A DNA stretch of 64,000 bases from Psilocybe azurescens. Its lineage: Eukaryota; Basidiomycota; Agaricomycetes; Agaricales; Agrocybaceae. The notes under the pieces were generated by a model. It was not told where the DNA came from. It saw only the letters and a program-made list of their open reading frames with translations, and made no database searches. Position 1 is the stretch's first letter. Each line of letters begins with the position of its first letter. Made by a program: the position numbers and the translations under genes. The stretch lies in assembly GCA_023853785.1 (NCBI GenBank), contig JAJIRX010000581.1, forward strand, positions 80,073-144,072. Reading direction: 5' to 3'. Shown piece by piece: positions 11,884-24,132 of this stretch.

Positions 11884-14387
11884 TTAAACGGCATTCTTCT
11901 TTTCGTTATGGTGGTCGTTATGCGAGGCCTCGAGAGTCGGACCGGCTGATATAGGCGGTGATCGCGGATGCGCCTGTTTGTTCGCATATCTGCTGCTCAT
12001 TCGGATTCTTTTACCGAATTTCCAGAGGAGGATTGGACTGTCGCACGAAAAAGAGTTGAGGTCAGCAATAGGCTACGCCGGGATGTCTTCTATAGAATAA
12101 GAACTTACGCTGGGCATCCTAGTGCAATGGCTAAAGCTGCTAGAATGGTATTGCCTTTTCCATAACCAAGCTTGGCGTACATCGAAGGCGCAAAGAGAGG
12201 GAATCCAAAACCAGCTAACGAGCGCAGCGTGGACACAGCTGCCAAAGCTGAGAGAACGAGAAGACTTAGATAAGCGAAGGAACGCTAAGGGTCGGAAGAG
12301 AAAGAAACGTACCAGACGCCGCATGTAGCGTAAACGTATCGACGACATAGGTTTGAATGCCCTGGAAAACGAGGATCATGCCTGCCCCGACACACGCAAT
12401 GCCCTGCAGTCCAATATCAACACTGTTTAATCAGAGCATAAAATAAATTTATGAAATAGACGCACGAAGTCGACAGCGATCCAGTGTAGCTTATGTTGTG
12501 CCGCCCAGCCACTTAGCAGCAACCCGAAAGGAAGAATTATAGATCCTGGAATAGTGGTTGCTGTAAGGGATTAACCTCCATGTCAGTTGTAGATCATGTC
12601 TCGGACGATTATCACTACTCACGAAGGCGGAATTCAGGCTCGCCGACGCCATTGTTCCTCTTCTTGAAGTGTATGTATATGCGGTCCATGAACCGAGCAT
12701 TGACTTGGGAAGACGCCGACAATCCAATGCCGAGCGCAATATAATGCAGTCCCCCAATTCCGGGACCTTCGTGGTAGTTATCCCTGAAAATGACTGGCAT
12801 CGTAGTGAGGAAGACTACGAAAAAGGGTCAGTACAGACTCTAAGGAAGGAGGAAAGGAGGAAAGAACGTACGATAGAAGATTCCATATACGAATGCCATA
12901 TATACTCCAAGAATCTGAACGATGGTCTCATATGCGAAGAGTTGGAAAGGTCGTGTCAATGCTTTTGCGAATATATGCTGCCATCTGGAATGATAACTTG
13001 AGCATTTTCGAAAAAGGAAGGGCGTGGTCGAAAACTTACGATCGTGGTTCCGCTGACTCGAAGATAGTCCTAACTTCTCTATGCGGCGCGTTTTCTTCAT
13101 CAAGTTTCTTTCGGATCTCTTTCGCCTTTTGTTCAAGTAGGTAGGGTGCAAATGCTGAAGACAAAGAGCGTCAACGCTAATTGAACAAAGGCAAGGGCAA
13201 AGATGGACAACGAGGGCTTACTTTCACGAAGGAAGAACAGGCCGGAGATCTGAACCAGAACGTCAACAATACTGGTCGACCAGAATACCCATCTCCACGT
13301 CGACCGCTCCGCAATCCTGGACACTTGTCAATAGCTGGATAGTTCCATTGCAGAACCAAGACTGACCATCCTCCGCATACAGGTCCAACAACGGGCCCAA
13401 GAAGTGGAGCAAGAGAGTATATCGCAATCGCCCTTCCTCTCTCCTCCGCATGCCATATGTCTCCGAGAACGCCTCCACCAATCTATTTAAATCGAGACAA
13501 GAGTGAGCGCAAGGATGACGCTATGAGATAAAAGAGGGACGCACAGAAAGTGGAGCACTGCCACCCAATCCAGCCAGTAACCGGAAAACTATCAGCTCAT
13601 TTTTGCTTTGAGCAAATCCGCAGGCAATGTTCCAAACTATATGTGACAGTACGAAAGATTGAGAATGAGCATAACAGAGCGCATATATTTTGTAATCGGT
13701 GACAACTAACCAAGATAGAAGAGATTAGACAATTGAAGAACTCGCGAGCGGCCGTAGATCTCGCTCAATGGCCCTAGAAACTGCATCCATGCAGTCAGCC
13801 TTTGCAATTCAATCTATTGAAAAGCCTCAAAATACATACTAGAGGACCAACAGCTGTTGGGAAGAACCACGATCAGCTTCAATTGTGTGCCCAAAGATAC
13901 AGAAACTCACCGTATCCCAAAACAAATACGCTAGTCGTCATCGCAATCAATACAGAGCTGTTGATTCCGAATCGCTGTGCTACCTGTTCAGTTGCAGGTG
14001 CGATCATGGATGAAGAAACAGGTGATATGAAAGTGAACGACGAGACAACAATGGTAGCAGCCCATTTCTTTTTGTACGACCAACTGATAAAAGACGTTAT
14101 CAGCAATGATTGAAATAAAGTCACCAACAAGCGTACTTTTTAGGATTCAGTGGATCATTGGGACCGTCCCAGTTAACCCAGAGCACACCATCGTTTGATT
14201 CTGTGTCTTCGCTGTGACCTCTTTCCTTCTCTCTTTTATCTTTAGAATCCATCACTATATCTGCCGGATTTGCATCGTTAACATCTTCAGGGACAACTTC
14301 GCCTGGCAGGGTTGGCGCCGAGTCTGATCTCATTGATGATCTATTTTCATGGAAGGAGCTAGCTTTCCCAGTCGGATAGGAGGTCAT
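11884..14387 (-). CDS. MFS drug:H+ antiporter (DHA1-type), paralog 3, intact
   Basis: This is the only one of the three transporters that can be read from ATG to stop without a correction. It starts MTSYPTGK (the frame upstream to 14396 begins with GTG). An acidic N-tail ends in [13 protein letters not shown]. Then come NWSYKKKW, TM1 [18 protein letters not shown], a microexon at 13840-13853, [47 protein letters not shown], motif [77 protein letters not shown], and a C-tail with [15 protein letters not shown], then [12 protein letters not shown] and TAA. The function is inferred from the family: proton-coupled export of amphiphilic compounds or polyamines across the plasma membrane. It serves as the template for judging breaks in MFS1 and MFS2. 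Confidence 0.92.
13840..13853 (-). other. 14-nt microexon of MFS3
   Basis: It is bounded by CAG (acceptor) and GTATGT (donor) on the minus strand and gives GYAVGPL after splicing. It is needed to keep the frame of an intact transporter. Confidence 0.85.
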
Positions 14388-14637
14388 AGAGCACACTGGA
14401 CGACGAGGGCGTATTCGTTGAAAGTAATGAATGGCGTGGGTCTTAAATACGGTGGACTGGTCGGGGAGAATACGATCGAACCGGGTGGATTATAGGGTTC
14501 ATGACAGTCGTTTACCCATTGATGACATCGACCTGGTGACTCCCAGGAAAACCCGGCAATAGAACCATCAGCGGGAGCGTTGCCGTCGTGAACTGTGTGG
14601 GAGACGGACAGGCTTCCGTAGTTCCCTCTCCGAGGGA

Positions 14638-14645
14638 TATAAATA
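14638..14645 (-). promoter_or_regulatory. TATA-like box, candidate MFS3 promoter
   Basis: TATTTATA on the minus strand lies about 250 bp upstream of the MFS3 start codon. The distance implies a long leader, so the assignment is tentative. Confidence 0.25.
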
Positions 14646-15768
14646 CTTCGTGGTGTTTTGCATTATGCGTTATTGCCCGTCGCCGGCCCCTCGTGCATAT
14701 GGTGCGGTGACGATTGTATGACAGTCTCGAGGTCGAGGACCCATATCAATAGTGGTGTTCGTGTTGTTGAAGAGGCCCAATGAGATGATAAGCGGTGTAG
14801 AGAATCGAATGTCAACGACATGTCATCCATGGGTCGTTAACCGCCTTCCGAATCCACGGATTGTATGTACCAGCATGTACCTCGCTTACTGGGTTCTAAG
14901 AAAGATTATTTCAGTTCCTTTCCAATTTGACGGATCTCCAAATAGGCATGTGCCATACTCTTGTCTGATAAAAATGCCCCGGGCCATGCAGGACCAAGGG
15001 AGCATCGGATGTCTAGCCGGGCTTTGGGTTTATTGACTCGAGGCTTGTAGAACGGGTAGATGCAGATCAAAGAACAGTTCATAGTAGACTGAGGATAGTA
15101 GATATTCGAATTGTCCATATTGTGTACATCGAACGTCAATTGTGGCACATATATGAGCGCAATGTGAGCGTTGAATTGGTGTTGAACCAACGTTGAAGGG
15201 AGCACTGTCGGAGTTGAATCGGATATTTAATTATATTGATGCGCCTGTCGAACACCTATCACTCACTTTCATACGACTTTCATAGCCCATTTTCATCTAT
15301 GGGCTTCTGGCGCTTACGCTTTATGTGACACTGCAGTTATACTATCGGAAGAAGACATTATTATCTGTAAGTATACGTGGACAGAAGCTATTAAAGTGCG
15401 CAGGAATCGTAAAATTGCATGATACTACCACCCAAAAGGCTAAAACAGTGAGTATATGGGCCTGAAAAGAGTGTACTGAAGTCACTTTAACTAATTATTC
15501 TAGTCCCAGACTATTTGCGTCCTCGCTCAGATGTATGCCCTGCGTAATGAACGACATCGCACCATGATACCGTAATAAGGTAGGCGGATTCAATACATAG
15601 TGGCTTTCATAACCGAAGATTTTGCCCCAGGAAGATTCGAAGACTCATAAACTAAGATCATCTGCCTGTCAAACACGTCTTCCAATCGTGCCAGCAAAGC
15701 GCCAGTTGTAAATCAACGTAATCGCTGTCTACATTGCTTCGATATTCGGACGACATCAGACGGAAGTG

Positions 15769-15776
15769 TATATAAG
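15769..15776 (+). promoter_or_regulatory. TATA box of the GH55 gene
   Basis: TATATAAG lies about 130 bp upstream of the ATG at 15904, a usual spacing for a regulated fungal core promoter. Confidence 0.5.
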
Positions 15777-15903
15777 AACAGCCCCGCCCTTTCAATCTGG
15801 CAGGTCTCAGTTCCTTCATTATGAGCATCTAATCCCCTCGGTCCTCCATCACCCACTTTCCGGCTCGAGTCTCGGACGCGACGCGCGACCGCGTTTTGCA
15901 AAA

Positions 15904-18900
15904 ATGACGTCACGTGTTGGCGCACGCTCTCTGTTTATCTTTGTCTTGACGGGTTTTGCATGTCAAGCTGCTCTCATTTCAACACCACATCGTAGCCAAC
16001 TCGCAGAAATCATGTCACCAAAGTCTTTATTCAAGTCACCCCTAAAGTTCTTCTCCCCCTCTGATTCCAGCATACCCAGCGAGAAGGCTGGAACAACAAC
16101 GGGATCCAGCCCTTTCTGGATGGAGAAGATCAAGCATCAAGGAATTTCTCCGTTCAATCCCAGTCCAAAGACGTACAAGGTGTTCAGGAATGTTAAAGTG
16201 AGTTATCTTCTAAATTATGCTTTACTGGTGAATGAATCAAATGCATCCGATGCTTAGGATTACGGTGCTGTGGGAGATGGTGTGCATGATGATACTGTGG
16301 CCATCAAGTAGGATGCGAACTCGAGGCACTACATCCTGAGGCACTGCATCAAATCTAACAGACTCATTTTAGTCGTGCTATAACGGATCAGAATCGATGC
16401 GGTGGTGGCACCTGCCAATCTTCGACGTGAGCACCGTATCATAATCCTCCATATATCACTGGTCTGACCTTATGTAAAGTGTTTCTCCAGCCGTTGTATA
16501 TTTTCCACAAGGGTAAAGAAAGAGTTCCCACTCTTTGACGAAAACGCGGACTAACATGCAGGTATAGGACCTATCTGATATCGGCACCGATTGTTCCTTA
16601 CTATTATACTCCAACTTATCGGTGACGCCAAAGTTCCTCCTACTCTACTGGCTACCCAGTCCTTCAATGGTTTTGCCGTTATCGGTACCAACCTTTTCTA
16701 TGAAAACATACTTGATATTATCTCTGACATATTAGAAAAGATGCCAACCCGTATATCCCAGGAGGAGGAGGCGCCCAATATTTTCAGGCCACTAATAATT
16801 TGTGAACACCTTCACCTTTCCATGTTTAAAGCTAATTGTTCTCTCCAAAGCCATCGATCAATCAGGAACTTTGTTATTGATGTTAGACGGTAAGTGTTTT
16901 TGGTAGATTAATCAACAGTCGAAACATCATTGAAATATATGGCAGGGTTCCGTCTGAAAAACAACAAGGAACAGGCATTCACTGGCAGGTCGCCCAAGCT
17001 ACGTCGCTCATGAACATCGTTTTTGAGATGTCGTCTGCACCCAACACTGCACACCAAGGTTAGTTGGTAAAATATAAGACTAAAGTCACCAGAAATTCTG
17101 ACGATTTCCCTAAGGAATATGGATGGAGAACGGGAGGTTAGCTCCTTTCTGTTTGGTTATACTATTCTTTTATATTCACTGTGCTATAGTGGTGGATTCA
17201 TGGGCGACCTAACATTCAATGGAGGTGAATCGACTATCCTGTAATAAGTTTTGGTGGGGATACCGGTGCTGATTTATGAAATGCTCTAGGAAAATTTGGC
17301 ATCTGGGGTGGAAATCAGCAGTTTGTCTCGGTCTCTTTCGACAAAAGTACAGCCAGTACTAACAGGGTGATTTTAAAGGTTCACTGTCCGGAACATTACC
17401 ATCAACAACGCGCAAACGGGAGTCTATAGTCTGTGGAATTGGGGTATGGCTGATCGTTTCTTTGATTCTTTGATTAGTTTCTTATATTGATCTTTCCAAG
17501 GCTGGACATATCAAGACGTGAAATTCAATAACTGTCAGGTGCGGATAGTTTGCTCCTTTGAATGATGAATGACTGACAAATCTCAGGTTGGATTTGACAT
17601 CGCTACTGGAGGTCTCACTACCGAAACTCAGGTATACATGATTTTGATCCGACTTGCGCAAGGCTTATACATAAAATCTTAATTTTAGACAACAGGCGCC
17701 CAAGCGATCATTGATGCAGTTGTTACCAATACTCCGTGCTTTATCCGGACTTCGCGACCCTCCAACGGAAGTCTTGCCGGTTCACTAGTCATCGACAATG
17801 CAAAGCTTACCAACGTCCCCATAGCTGTTGGTGTACTCAACGGCTCAATGGTTCTCCCTGGCACCTCTGCGACAGAACAAACCAAGACGATTGCGACATG
17901 GGTGCAGGGGAACGTGTATAAAGGCAGTAATCCGAAAGGCGTGTTTACGCAAGGGAGTGTGCCATCGTCTATAAAGTCTCCCTCATTACTTGATTCAAAT
18001 GGGAAGATTGTCAGCCGTGGTCATCCTCAGTATGCCGACCACGATGTGTCAGATTTTGTTAGTGCAAGAAACCATGGTGCCAAAGGAGATGGAGTCACCG
18101 ATGACACGAAGGCTCTTCAGTCATTGTTTGATAATGTCTGTCTTCCTCCAACCCCCAAATCTTCCGTCCGCATACTGATATTCGATTAGTTCTCAGATTG
18201 CAAGATCATCTTCCTAGATGCCGGGTTTTACATTGTAACGTCTACGCTCAGTATTCCCGCTGGAACGCGCCTCGTTGGTGAAGGCTGGTCTGTTCTAGCG
18301 GGTAAAGGTCCAGCATTCCATGATCAGAATGCCCCGCAAGTTGTATTCAAAGTCGGCGAAACAGGACAAGAGCCCGCGGAATGTGTGACCGAGATTACGG
18401 ATGTGGTATTCACAACTGTTGGGCCTGCACCGGGAGCCATTGTCGTCGAATGGAATGTCAGAGAACCGGAGGGCATTCAAGCAGGTGCTGGAATGTGGGA
18501 CACGCATATAAGGTGAGAATCTAATTGTACTTTCTTACCGTCTTGATTCCCTTACGCGAACTCTGCTGGTAGACTTGCCGGATGTACGATTTTTGCTCGT
18601 ACTTTGGGTTGGATTATGTTCTAAAAGTTGTTTTCAGGTTCGGGAACGAACCTCGATGGATCAAACTGTCCCAAATCTGGAGCAGGAGGCTACGATAATT
18701 GCTATGCTGCCTTTCTTAGCCTTCACATAACACCATGTGCAACAGGATACTTTGAGGTAATGGTATAATTGAACACTCCTATAGTTCACCGATAACACTT
18801 CCTTTCCATTGATAGGGAACATGGGTGTGGTTGGCGGATCATGACTTGGACTTACCAGACGAGGCGCAGATAACAGTATACGCTGGCAGAGGTATACTGT

Positions 18901-19639
18901 CTGAATCTAAGGGACCTATTTGGATGATTGGGACGGCGTGTAAGTTTGTGGCGGCCATTTCTTTAATCTGTCCTTGTGGTAACACCGGTGCTGACTGGAG
19001 AGCGTTTTGTAGCCGAACATCACGTTCTATATCAATATAACCTCGTTGGTGCCAAGAATCATTACATGGGCTTGATACAAACAGAAAGTGTACGTTAAGG
19101 CTTCTTCAAGTTCATTTAGTTCGAGCCTGATATACATGAATGCAGCCATATTACCAACCAAAACCTGCCGCCCCAACTCCCTTTAGTATAAACCCATTAT
19201 ATAAGGATCCAATTCCGTATGACAGCATTTCACACTCATGGGCTTTGACGATTTCTGATTCCGAACGCATCCTCATCTTTGGTGAGTTTGCCTGCTAAAT
19301 CTCCCGTGCCAAGTGAACTTGGATTTACTAAAATGATTCCCTTTAGGCGCCGGGCTGTACAGCTTCTTCGTGGTCAGTCTCGCACTCGTATCTGACCGAA
19401 GCTATTCTATTTCATCTGAATGTTCTCTCTCATACATACAGAACTACTCTCAAGACTGTATAAACACGCGCAACTGTCAATCTCAGATCGCGAACGTAAA
19501 TTCGAGCTCCGATATCAGCATTTATAGCCTTTCGACGGTCGCCTCTACGTATCAACTAAGCATCAAGAATAGTGGGGTCATTGACCAGCAGGATAATATT
19601 GATGGGTTTGCGTCGACCGTTACTCTGTGGACAGACTGA
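15904..19639 (+). CDS. GH55 exo-beta-1,3-glucanase (pectate-lyase-like double beta-helix)
   Basis: This is a secreted enzyme acting on beta-1,3-glucan (laminarin, fungal wall glucan). The N-terminus MTSRVGARSLFIFVLTGFAC is a signal peptide. Two copies of the family's start-of-helix motif are present: DYGAVGDGVHDDT in the first half and ARNHGAKGDGVTDDT in the second, as in the two right-handed helices of GH55. Other recognisable blocks are CGGGTCQSS, VVYFPQGTYLISAPI, QLIGDAKVPPTLLA, IRNFVIDVR, GTGIHWQVAQATSL, GGFMGDLTFNGGKFG, VGFDIATGG, AGFYIVTSTLSIPAGTRLVGE, GIQAGAGMWDTHIR, YAAFLSLHITPCATGYFEG, GRGILSESKGPIWMIG and YSQDCINTRNCQSQ. About fifteen introns are implied. One extra C at 16611-16612 (after YYYT) breaks the frame. 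The gene stands alone and diverges from MFS3. Confidence 0.9.
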
Positions 19640-20192
19640 ACTTGGACACGTTCAACGTTCGGCCTCGAGTTGGCCTCAATGTGGTTGTGTTGGAACTCAG
19701 TTAAACGGAGGGGTTCCGAGGAGAAGGGTTGCCTAGCTCGCAGCGCCTTGCAGTGCCGCCTGTTGTGACGTCTGTTTTACTCGTGTCCACATTTAGCCGT
19801 ATCCAGAATCTAACTTGTTTAGACAAATGAGAACATCGGAAAACAGAAGGTAGGCCTATTTCAAGTAAGACTTTCCGGCGAACATTGGCCGCTACCGAGA
19901 AGGCAGACGTTGAACGCAAGATGTTTGACAGCAATTCACAAAACATGCGTTTTTGTTGCATCCGCACTTGAGCATCCGAGCCCTCAATTCTCAGAACTGG
20001 AGAAAGCAATGCCTCTAAACAAGAGCTTAAGCCAAAGCTGAAGACTTTTGCACGGACATACTACGCCTTGCGGCGTTAGTGATATGCCAGGCATATTTTC
20101 GGCCTCACACAGACATGATGGGATGTAAATATGCCTGAATATACTTAAAGCAGGCATGTTGGTTGCGTTTTTGATCCTCGTTGCTAACAATT
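19640..20192. other. intergenic region, no gene seen
   Basis: This is the 3' flank of the GH55 gene and the promoter region of the next membrane-protein gene. No repeat or ORF here is supported. Confidence 0.45.
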
Positions 20193-21485
20193 ATGTCCAC
20201 CTCAATAATCGACGACTCCGACCCCTCTCAGGTGCAGTACAGTGGTGGTGATTGGAGTAAGGGCGGGACGTCGCACGAGCATGACGGAACGGTGACCAGC
20301 TCAACTGCGGTTGGGGACTCTTTTACTGTTACTTTCACTGGTGCGTCGCGTATTCTGTGTGTAAATTAGAGAATCGTTCGTTCAGACAGAGCCAACAGGA
20401 ACCGATATTGGCGTCTTTGGCACACTTGATTCGACATCAGGAGGCGTTGTGACCAGTTACTCCATTGACGGAGCACCTGAGGTTCAGGTAACCTCGACGG
20501 CTGGCTCAGGAGATACATACAATCAACAATTCTGGCAATCGCCTACACTGAGCCCGCAACAGCAGTACGTCATGTTGGCGACTCAGTCATAGCTGGTCCC
20601 TGAAATCTTTCCAGCAATTTAGTTGTTAAGATGATCGAAGTCAACACGGGCTCTGGTCCAGGAGAAGGCACTATCTGGTTCGATTACTTTCAGGTTACCG
20701 TGGCTTCCCAGGCATCTTCGACTTCGAGTAATGGTTCGACCCCGACGTCATCGTCAACATCAACTTCTGCGGCTTCAACCCCAAATGGAAACTCCTCAGG
20801 GCTACCTACACCTGTCCCGACTAAGAAAAGCAGTATAGCACCTGTTGTTGGGGGAATTGTCGCCGCCATTCTATTACTGACGGTACTTGTCATACTCTTT
20901 GTACTTCGCCGGCGCAGACAGAATAGCAATTCGACGGCTATTAGACCCCCAAGCCTGAGATTGATGGAAGTTTTGCCCAATGTAAGTCTTCATTTTGCCG
21001 CCCATGTATGGTTTTTGATTAAAGTCGAATTAGCGCCAGGTTATATGCCCTTACCTCATGGCAACAGTCAGGTCAACATTACACCGGTTGGACATGGTTC
21101 AGGAGGCATGCAAACAAACCAACTGCAAAACTATCGTCCACCTCCAGCGCCAGCGCCAGCCTCGATACCGAGAAGCTCGTTATCCAACTCCAACTATAGC
21201 GCACCGGCTGGACAATCCGTGCTATATCACCAGAGCGAAGCACAGAGTTCGTTGTACGCTGTTAATCATCAGCCAATGACGTCCGCTCCGGGATCCTCTG
21301 CCCCTTTAACGACTGTTCCGTCCAGGCCTTCCATTACTAAGGATAGCAAATCGACAAACCCCTCTTTAACTCTGGCGTGGATGCCAGAACCTATCCAACA
21401 TGTTGATAGCGGTCTACGGGTGGTCAACAATCCGCAGGTCGATGTGAAGCCTGACGAGCTTCCACCGGTGTACAGTGCGCAATGA
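20193..21485 (+). CDS. single-pass membrane protein with extracellular beta-rich domain, copy 1
   Basis: It starts MSTSIIDDSDPSQVQYSGGD with no signal peptide. The N-terminal domain, split by two short introns, has TSSTAVGDSFTVTFTGTDIG, then VFGTLDSTSG, SYSIDG, NQQFWQSPTLSPQQ and a closing GSGPGEGTIWFDYFQVT. A Ser/Thr-rich stalk follows, then one membrane span (APVVGGIVAAILLLTVLVIL plus FVL) with a stop-transfer RRRRQ. The cytosolic tail is Pro/Ser-rich and ends DELPPVYSAQ. This layout (Ig/lectin-like ectodomain, mucin stalk, span, disordered tail) is common in Agaricomycetes and has been compared to wall-stress sensors; that role is inference. A candidate 52-nt intron after LMEVLPN is not phase-compatible, so that junction is uncertain. 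It is paired with the next gene. Confidence 0.75.
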
Positions 21486-22191
21486 TTATACCCATTCTCT
21501 GTCCAGTTATCTATGGCAATGGCTTTTACCATCGGGACACTTTCTTGACCCGTTTCATTAGTAATTTATTTGACTAATTGTAGTACTCATATACCCACCC
21601 TTAGACAGCATTTAGTGATCACAAATATTAGCCATATGGCACATTTACTCAAGGTAACAGCCAGAGATCGTCTCCTATTAATATCTTTCCCCACCTACTG
21701 ATCTCCGTGATTATTTATCACTGATGCTGTCCTGGCGGCACCGCTCCTTATTAGTACTCCAACTCAATCACCGCCCAACCATTTCCATTCATTTCAGGCG
21801 GTAGTAATCTAGTAAATGGGATCACAGTGCAGTCCCTCAGTCGCTGTGTAGTATCTCGGAGTTCGTGTATTACCGCCTGCATTCTGTGTAAGCCCAAGAG
21901 CAAGAAAGGAGCCGCGTGTTGGGTCGCCGATGAAGCATCGGATCTGATGTAAGATTTTGGAAAAAAAATATAAAGGAACGTGGCCTTACGATGTAACTTC
22001 TCTTTTCACGTCGGGAAAGTCATACCTAGGAACAATCCATTTTCTATGATTCTTATCATAAAGCGCTGCACCATTGATGGTGGGGTTGCGATTGCAACGT
22101 AAGGGGCCACAATGATATATATACTGGACCGCCCGTTCTGTCGCGCTCCCGATCTCTTCCACCACTCTTTCAGTCAATGCCATGAGCGAGA
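21486..22191. other. intergenic region between the two membrane-protein genes
   Basis: No coding structure is seen. A TATA-like run lies near the right end. Confidence 0.45.
22116..22123 (+). promoter_or_regulatory. TATA-like box of membrane-protein copy 2
   Basis: TATATATA lies about 70 bp upstream of the ATG at 22192. Confidence 0.4.
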
Positions 22192-23401
22192 CTATTATTG
22201 ATGACCAGGATCTTGCTCACGTTCACTATAATGGTACATGGATTCGTGGGGGTCTACCATAGAGCATGATGAGACAGTTGCTAGCTCGACTGTTGTAGGG
22301 GACTCCTTTATTGTAGATTTCTTTGGTAAGCCTTATCCAGGTCCTTCGGTAGCAAGTCCATTAATTTATTCTCCTAAGGCAACGCCATTTCGGTCTATGG
22401 CACAATTGATATAACTTCGAGTGGCGTTCTCACAAATTATTCGGTTGATGGTGCTCCTGCAGAGCAAATGACGGCTCAGGCAGGGCAGGGTGATACAGCT
22501 AATCAACAGTTTTGGAGGTCTCCTACCTTGGATGTGGGACAACAGTACGCCACAATATACTTGTTGAGCGTAATTGATCGATCAAGCTCATTTTATCAGT
22601 CACCTACAGGTCACAATGGTCAAAGTCAACACCAACTCGGGCGCTGGCGAGGGCACTATCTGGTTTGACTATTTCCGAGTAACAGATCCGACAATTCGCC
22701 AGACATCCTCTTCCCACAAAAAGCACATTGGTGCGATTGTAGGCGGTGTAATTGGAGGTGTCATGCTCATTGTTTTGGCACACTTGCTCTTCCTCGGATT
22801 GCGAAGAAGGAAAAAAGCTTCGGAAAACCTTTGCCTTTTCCCTGGAGAGAAAACGCGACTGATGCGGAGTCCTTTATCCCGTGTGTTTTGCTTCGCTATT
22901 CTTTTATGGCTATCAAACCTAATGACGGCCTTTTAAAATTAGCACATTCAACACCGGACAAAGAAACACCCATTCCGTTTCCCTTTGAGCTGGAACATAC
23001 TCGCGAAAGTTCAATCCACCCCCATCCACAAACGGCTCTGTCTCCTCGCCTACCTCTGGTCTTTCGCGAAAAATAATGGCCCAAAACCAGAGTCAGGTTT
23101 CAGACCCTGCCTGCCCTACGGCGCAATCCGTGTCAACGTCGACACACTCCCCTTCATCTCCATCTGAAGACAGCCGCAGGTTGTCTACCATCCAGGAGAC
23201 AATTCAAAATGCGGTGGGAAAGCATAATCCAGGAGTTATTAACATCGTCATCCCCAGGCCTCTGCTTCCAGCACGGTGCCTTCGGTAGATTCGTCGCAGC
23301 CCATACAGCACGTCGACAGCGGTGTGCGTGCGATTAATGCACAAAGCCGCGATGTGTCGACGAGTAATTTAGAGCTTCCACCTGTCTACAGTCCGGTCTG
23401 A
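22192..23401 (+). CDS. single-pass membrane protein, copy 2 (frame-broken paralog)
   Basis: It is colinear with the preceding gene. It starts MSETIIDDQDLAHVHYNG. Then come STVVGDSFIVDFFG, NAISVYGTIDITSSGVLTNY, GQGDTANQQFWRSPTLDVGQ, NSGAGEGTIWFDYFRVTD, a span (HIGAIVGGVIGGVMLIVLAH plus LLFLGL), basic RRRKK, a disordered tail and an end IQHVDSGVRAIN...LELPPVYSPV that matches the copy-1 end IQHVDSGLRVVN...DELPPVYSAQ. The frame is broken at a G5 run (22248-22252), where one more G restores the ectodomain, again at the intron junction near 22610, and in the tail near 22830-22920. Either a decaying duplicate or a poorly called copy; the conserved C-terminus argues for recent function. Confidence 0.65.
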
Positions 23402-24132
23402 GCTTCCGTTTGTATTGGAAGTTCTCGAGCCGGACTCCCGAGATTTGTGGCAAGAGATGTGGCGGGATGCCATACTCTTTCAGCCACCAAATGAAGACAC
23501 GACGTTACGCCTAATCTACCGAGAGTTCCACCTGTACAACATTATTATTTGACCGTTCCATCGTACACCTCAGCATTTTTTCCATGTAGCGCATATTATC
23601 GTCAGGGGAGATTATCCCTTTTGTAATTCAGTAGATTCCCGTATCCTCCGCTCTAGTCGAAATTTGATATTCCATGGAGGTGGTCGCCTGACAGGCAATG
23701 AAATTTACCAACCTTGCGTCATTCAAGCTCGCCTGCAGTTTCAAGCTCCCAACGCTCGACATCTTCGAAGTTTCGATCAAGCATGAATAGTTGACTGTGT
23801 GTAATGTACCGACATTTCTAAGCGGGACTCATATGAATCGAAATGAACAAATAGCAACAACTGGTGGTGTTTCTAAGAGAGGAGAGGTTGCTTGGCTGGT
23901 TTACTTTGTCCGAGGAATTACCATTCACTCAACAAGAAACGATTGGCTAGCAAAGAATTTGAAATGTTTCTAAAAATAGATAAAGATCGATGAGATACAA
24001 AAATAGATATCTAGTCTAGAACTGCAAAACTCTAAGAAAAAAAAACTCTTAAGTACCGAAAGATGTCCCAGAAAATTGCTGTAACGATATGCAGAGTCTA
24101 GAGTCTAGAGTCTATGTCCTTCCATAAATAGA
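23402..24132. other. intergenic region, no gene seen
   Basis: Convergent 3' flanks of a plus-strand and a minus-strand gene. A small tandem repeat is listed separately. Confidence 0.45.
24093..24113. repeat. three tandem copies of a 7-mer
   Basis: AGAGTCT is repeated three times in the 3' flank of the minus-strand gene ending at 24133. Confidence 0.85.

Larger units (their letters stand above)
14388..15903. other. divergent intergenic region between MFS3 and the GH55 gene
   Basis: This shared 5' region of two divergently transcribed genes is about 1.5 kb long. It holds TATA-like boxes described separately and no supported gene. Confidence 0.5.

Noticed and set aside
5980..23401. Secondary-metabolite gene cluster (MFS array plus GH55 and membrane proteins)
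   Set aside because: No polyketide synthase, NRPS, terpene synthase or P450 is present; the genes are ordinary transport and wall functions.
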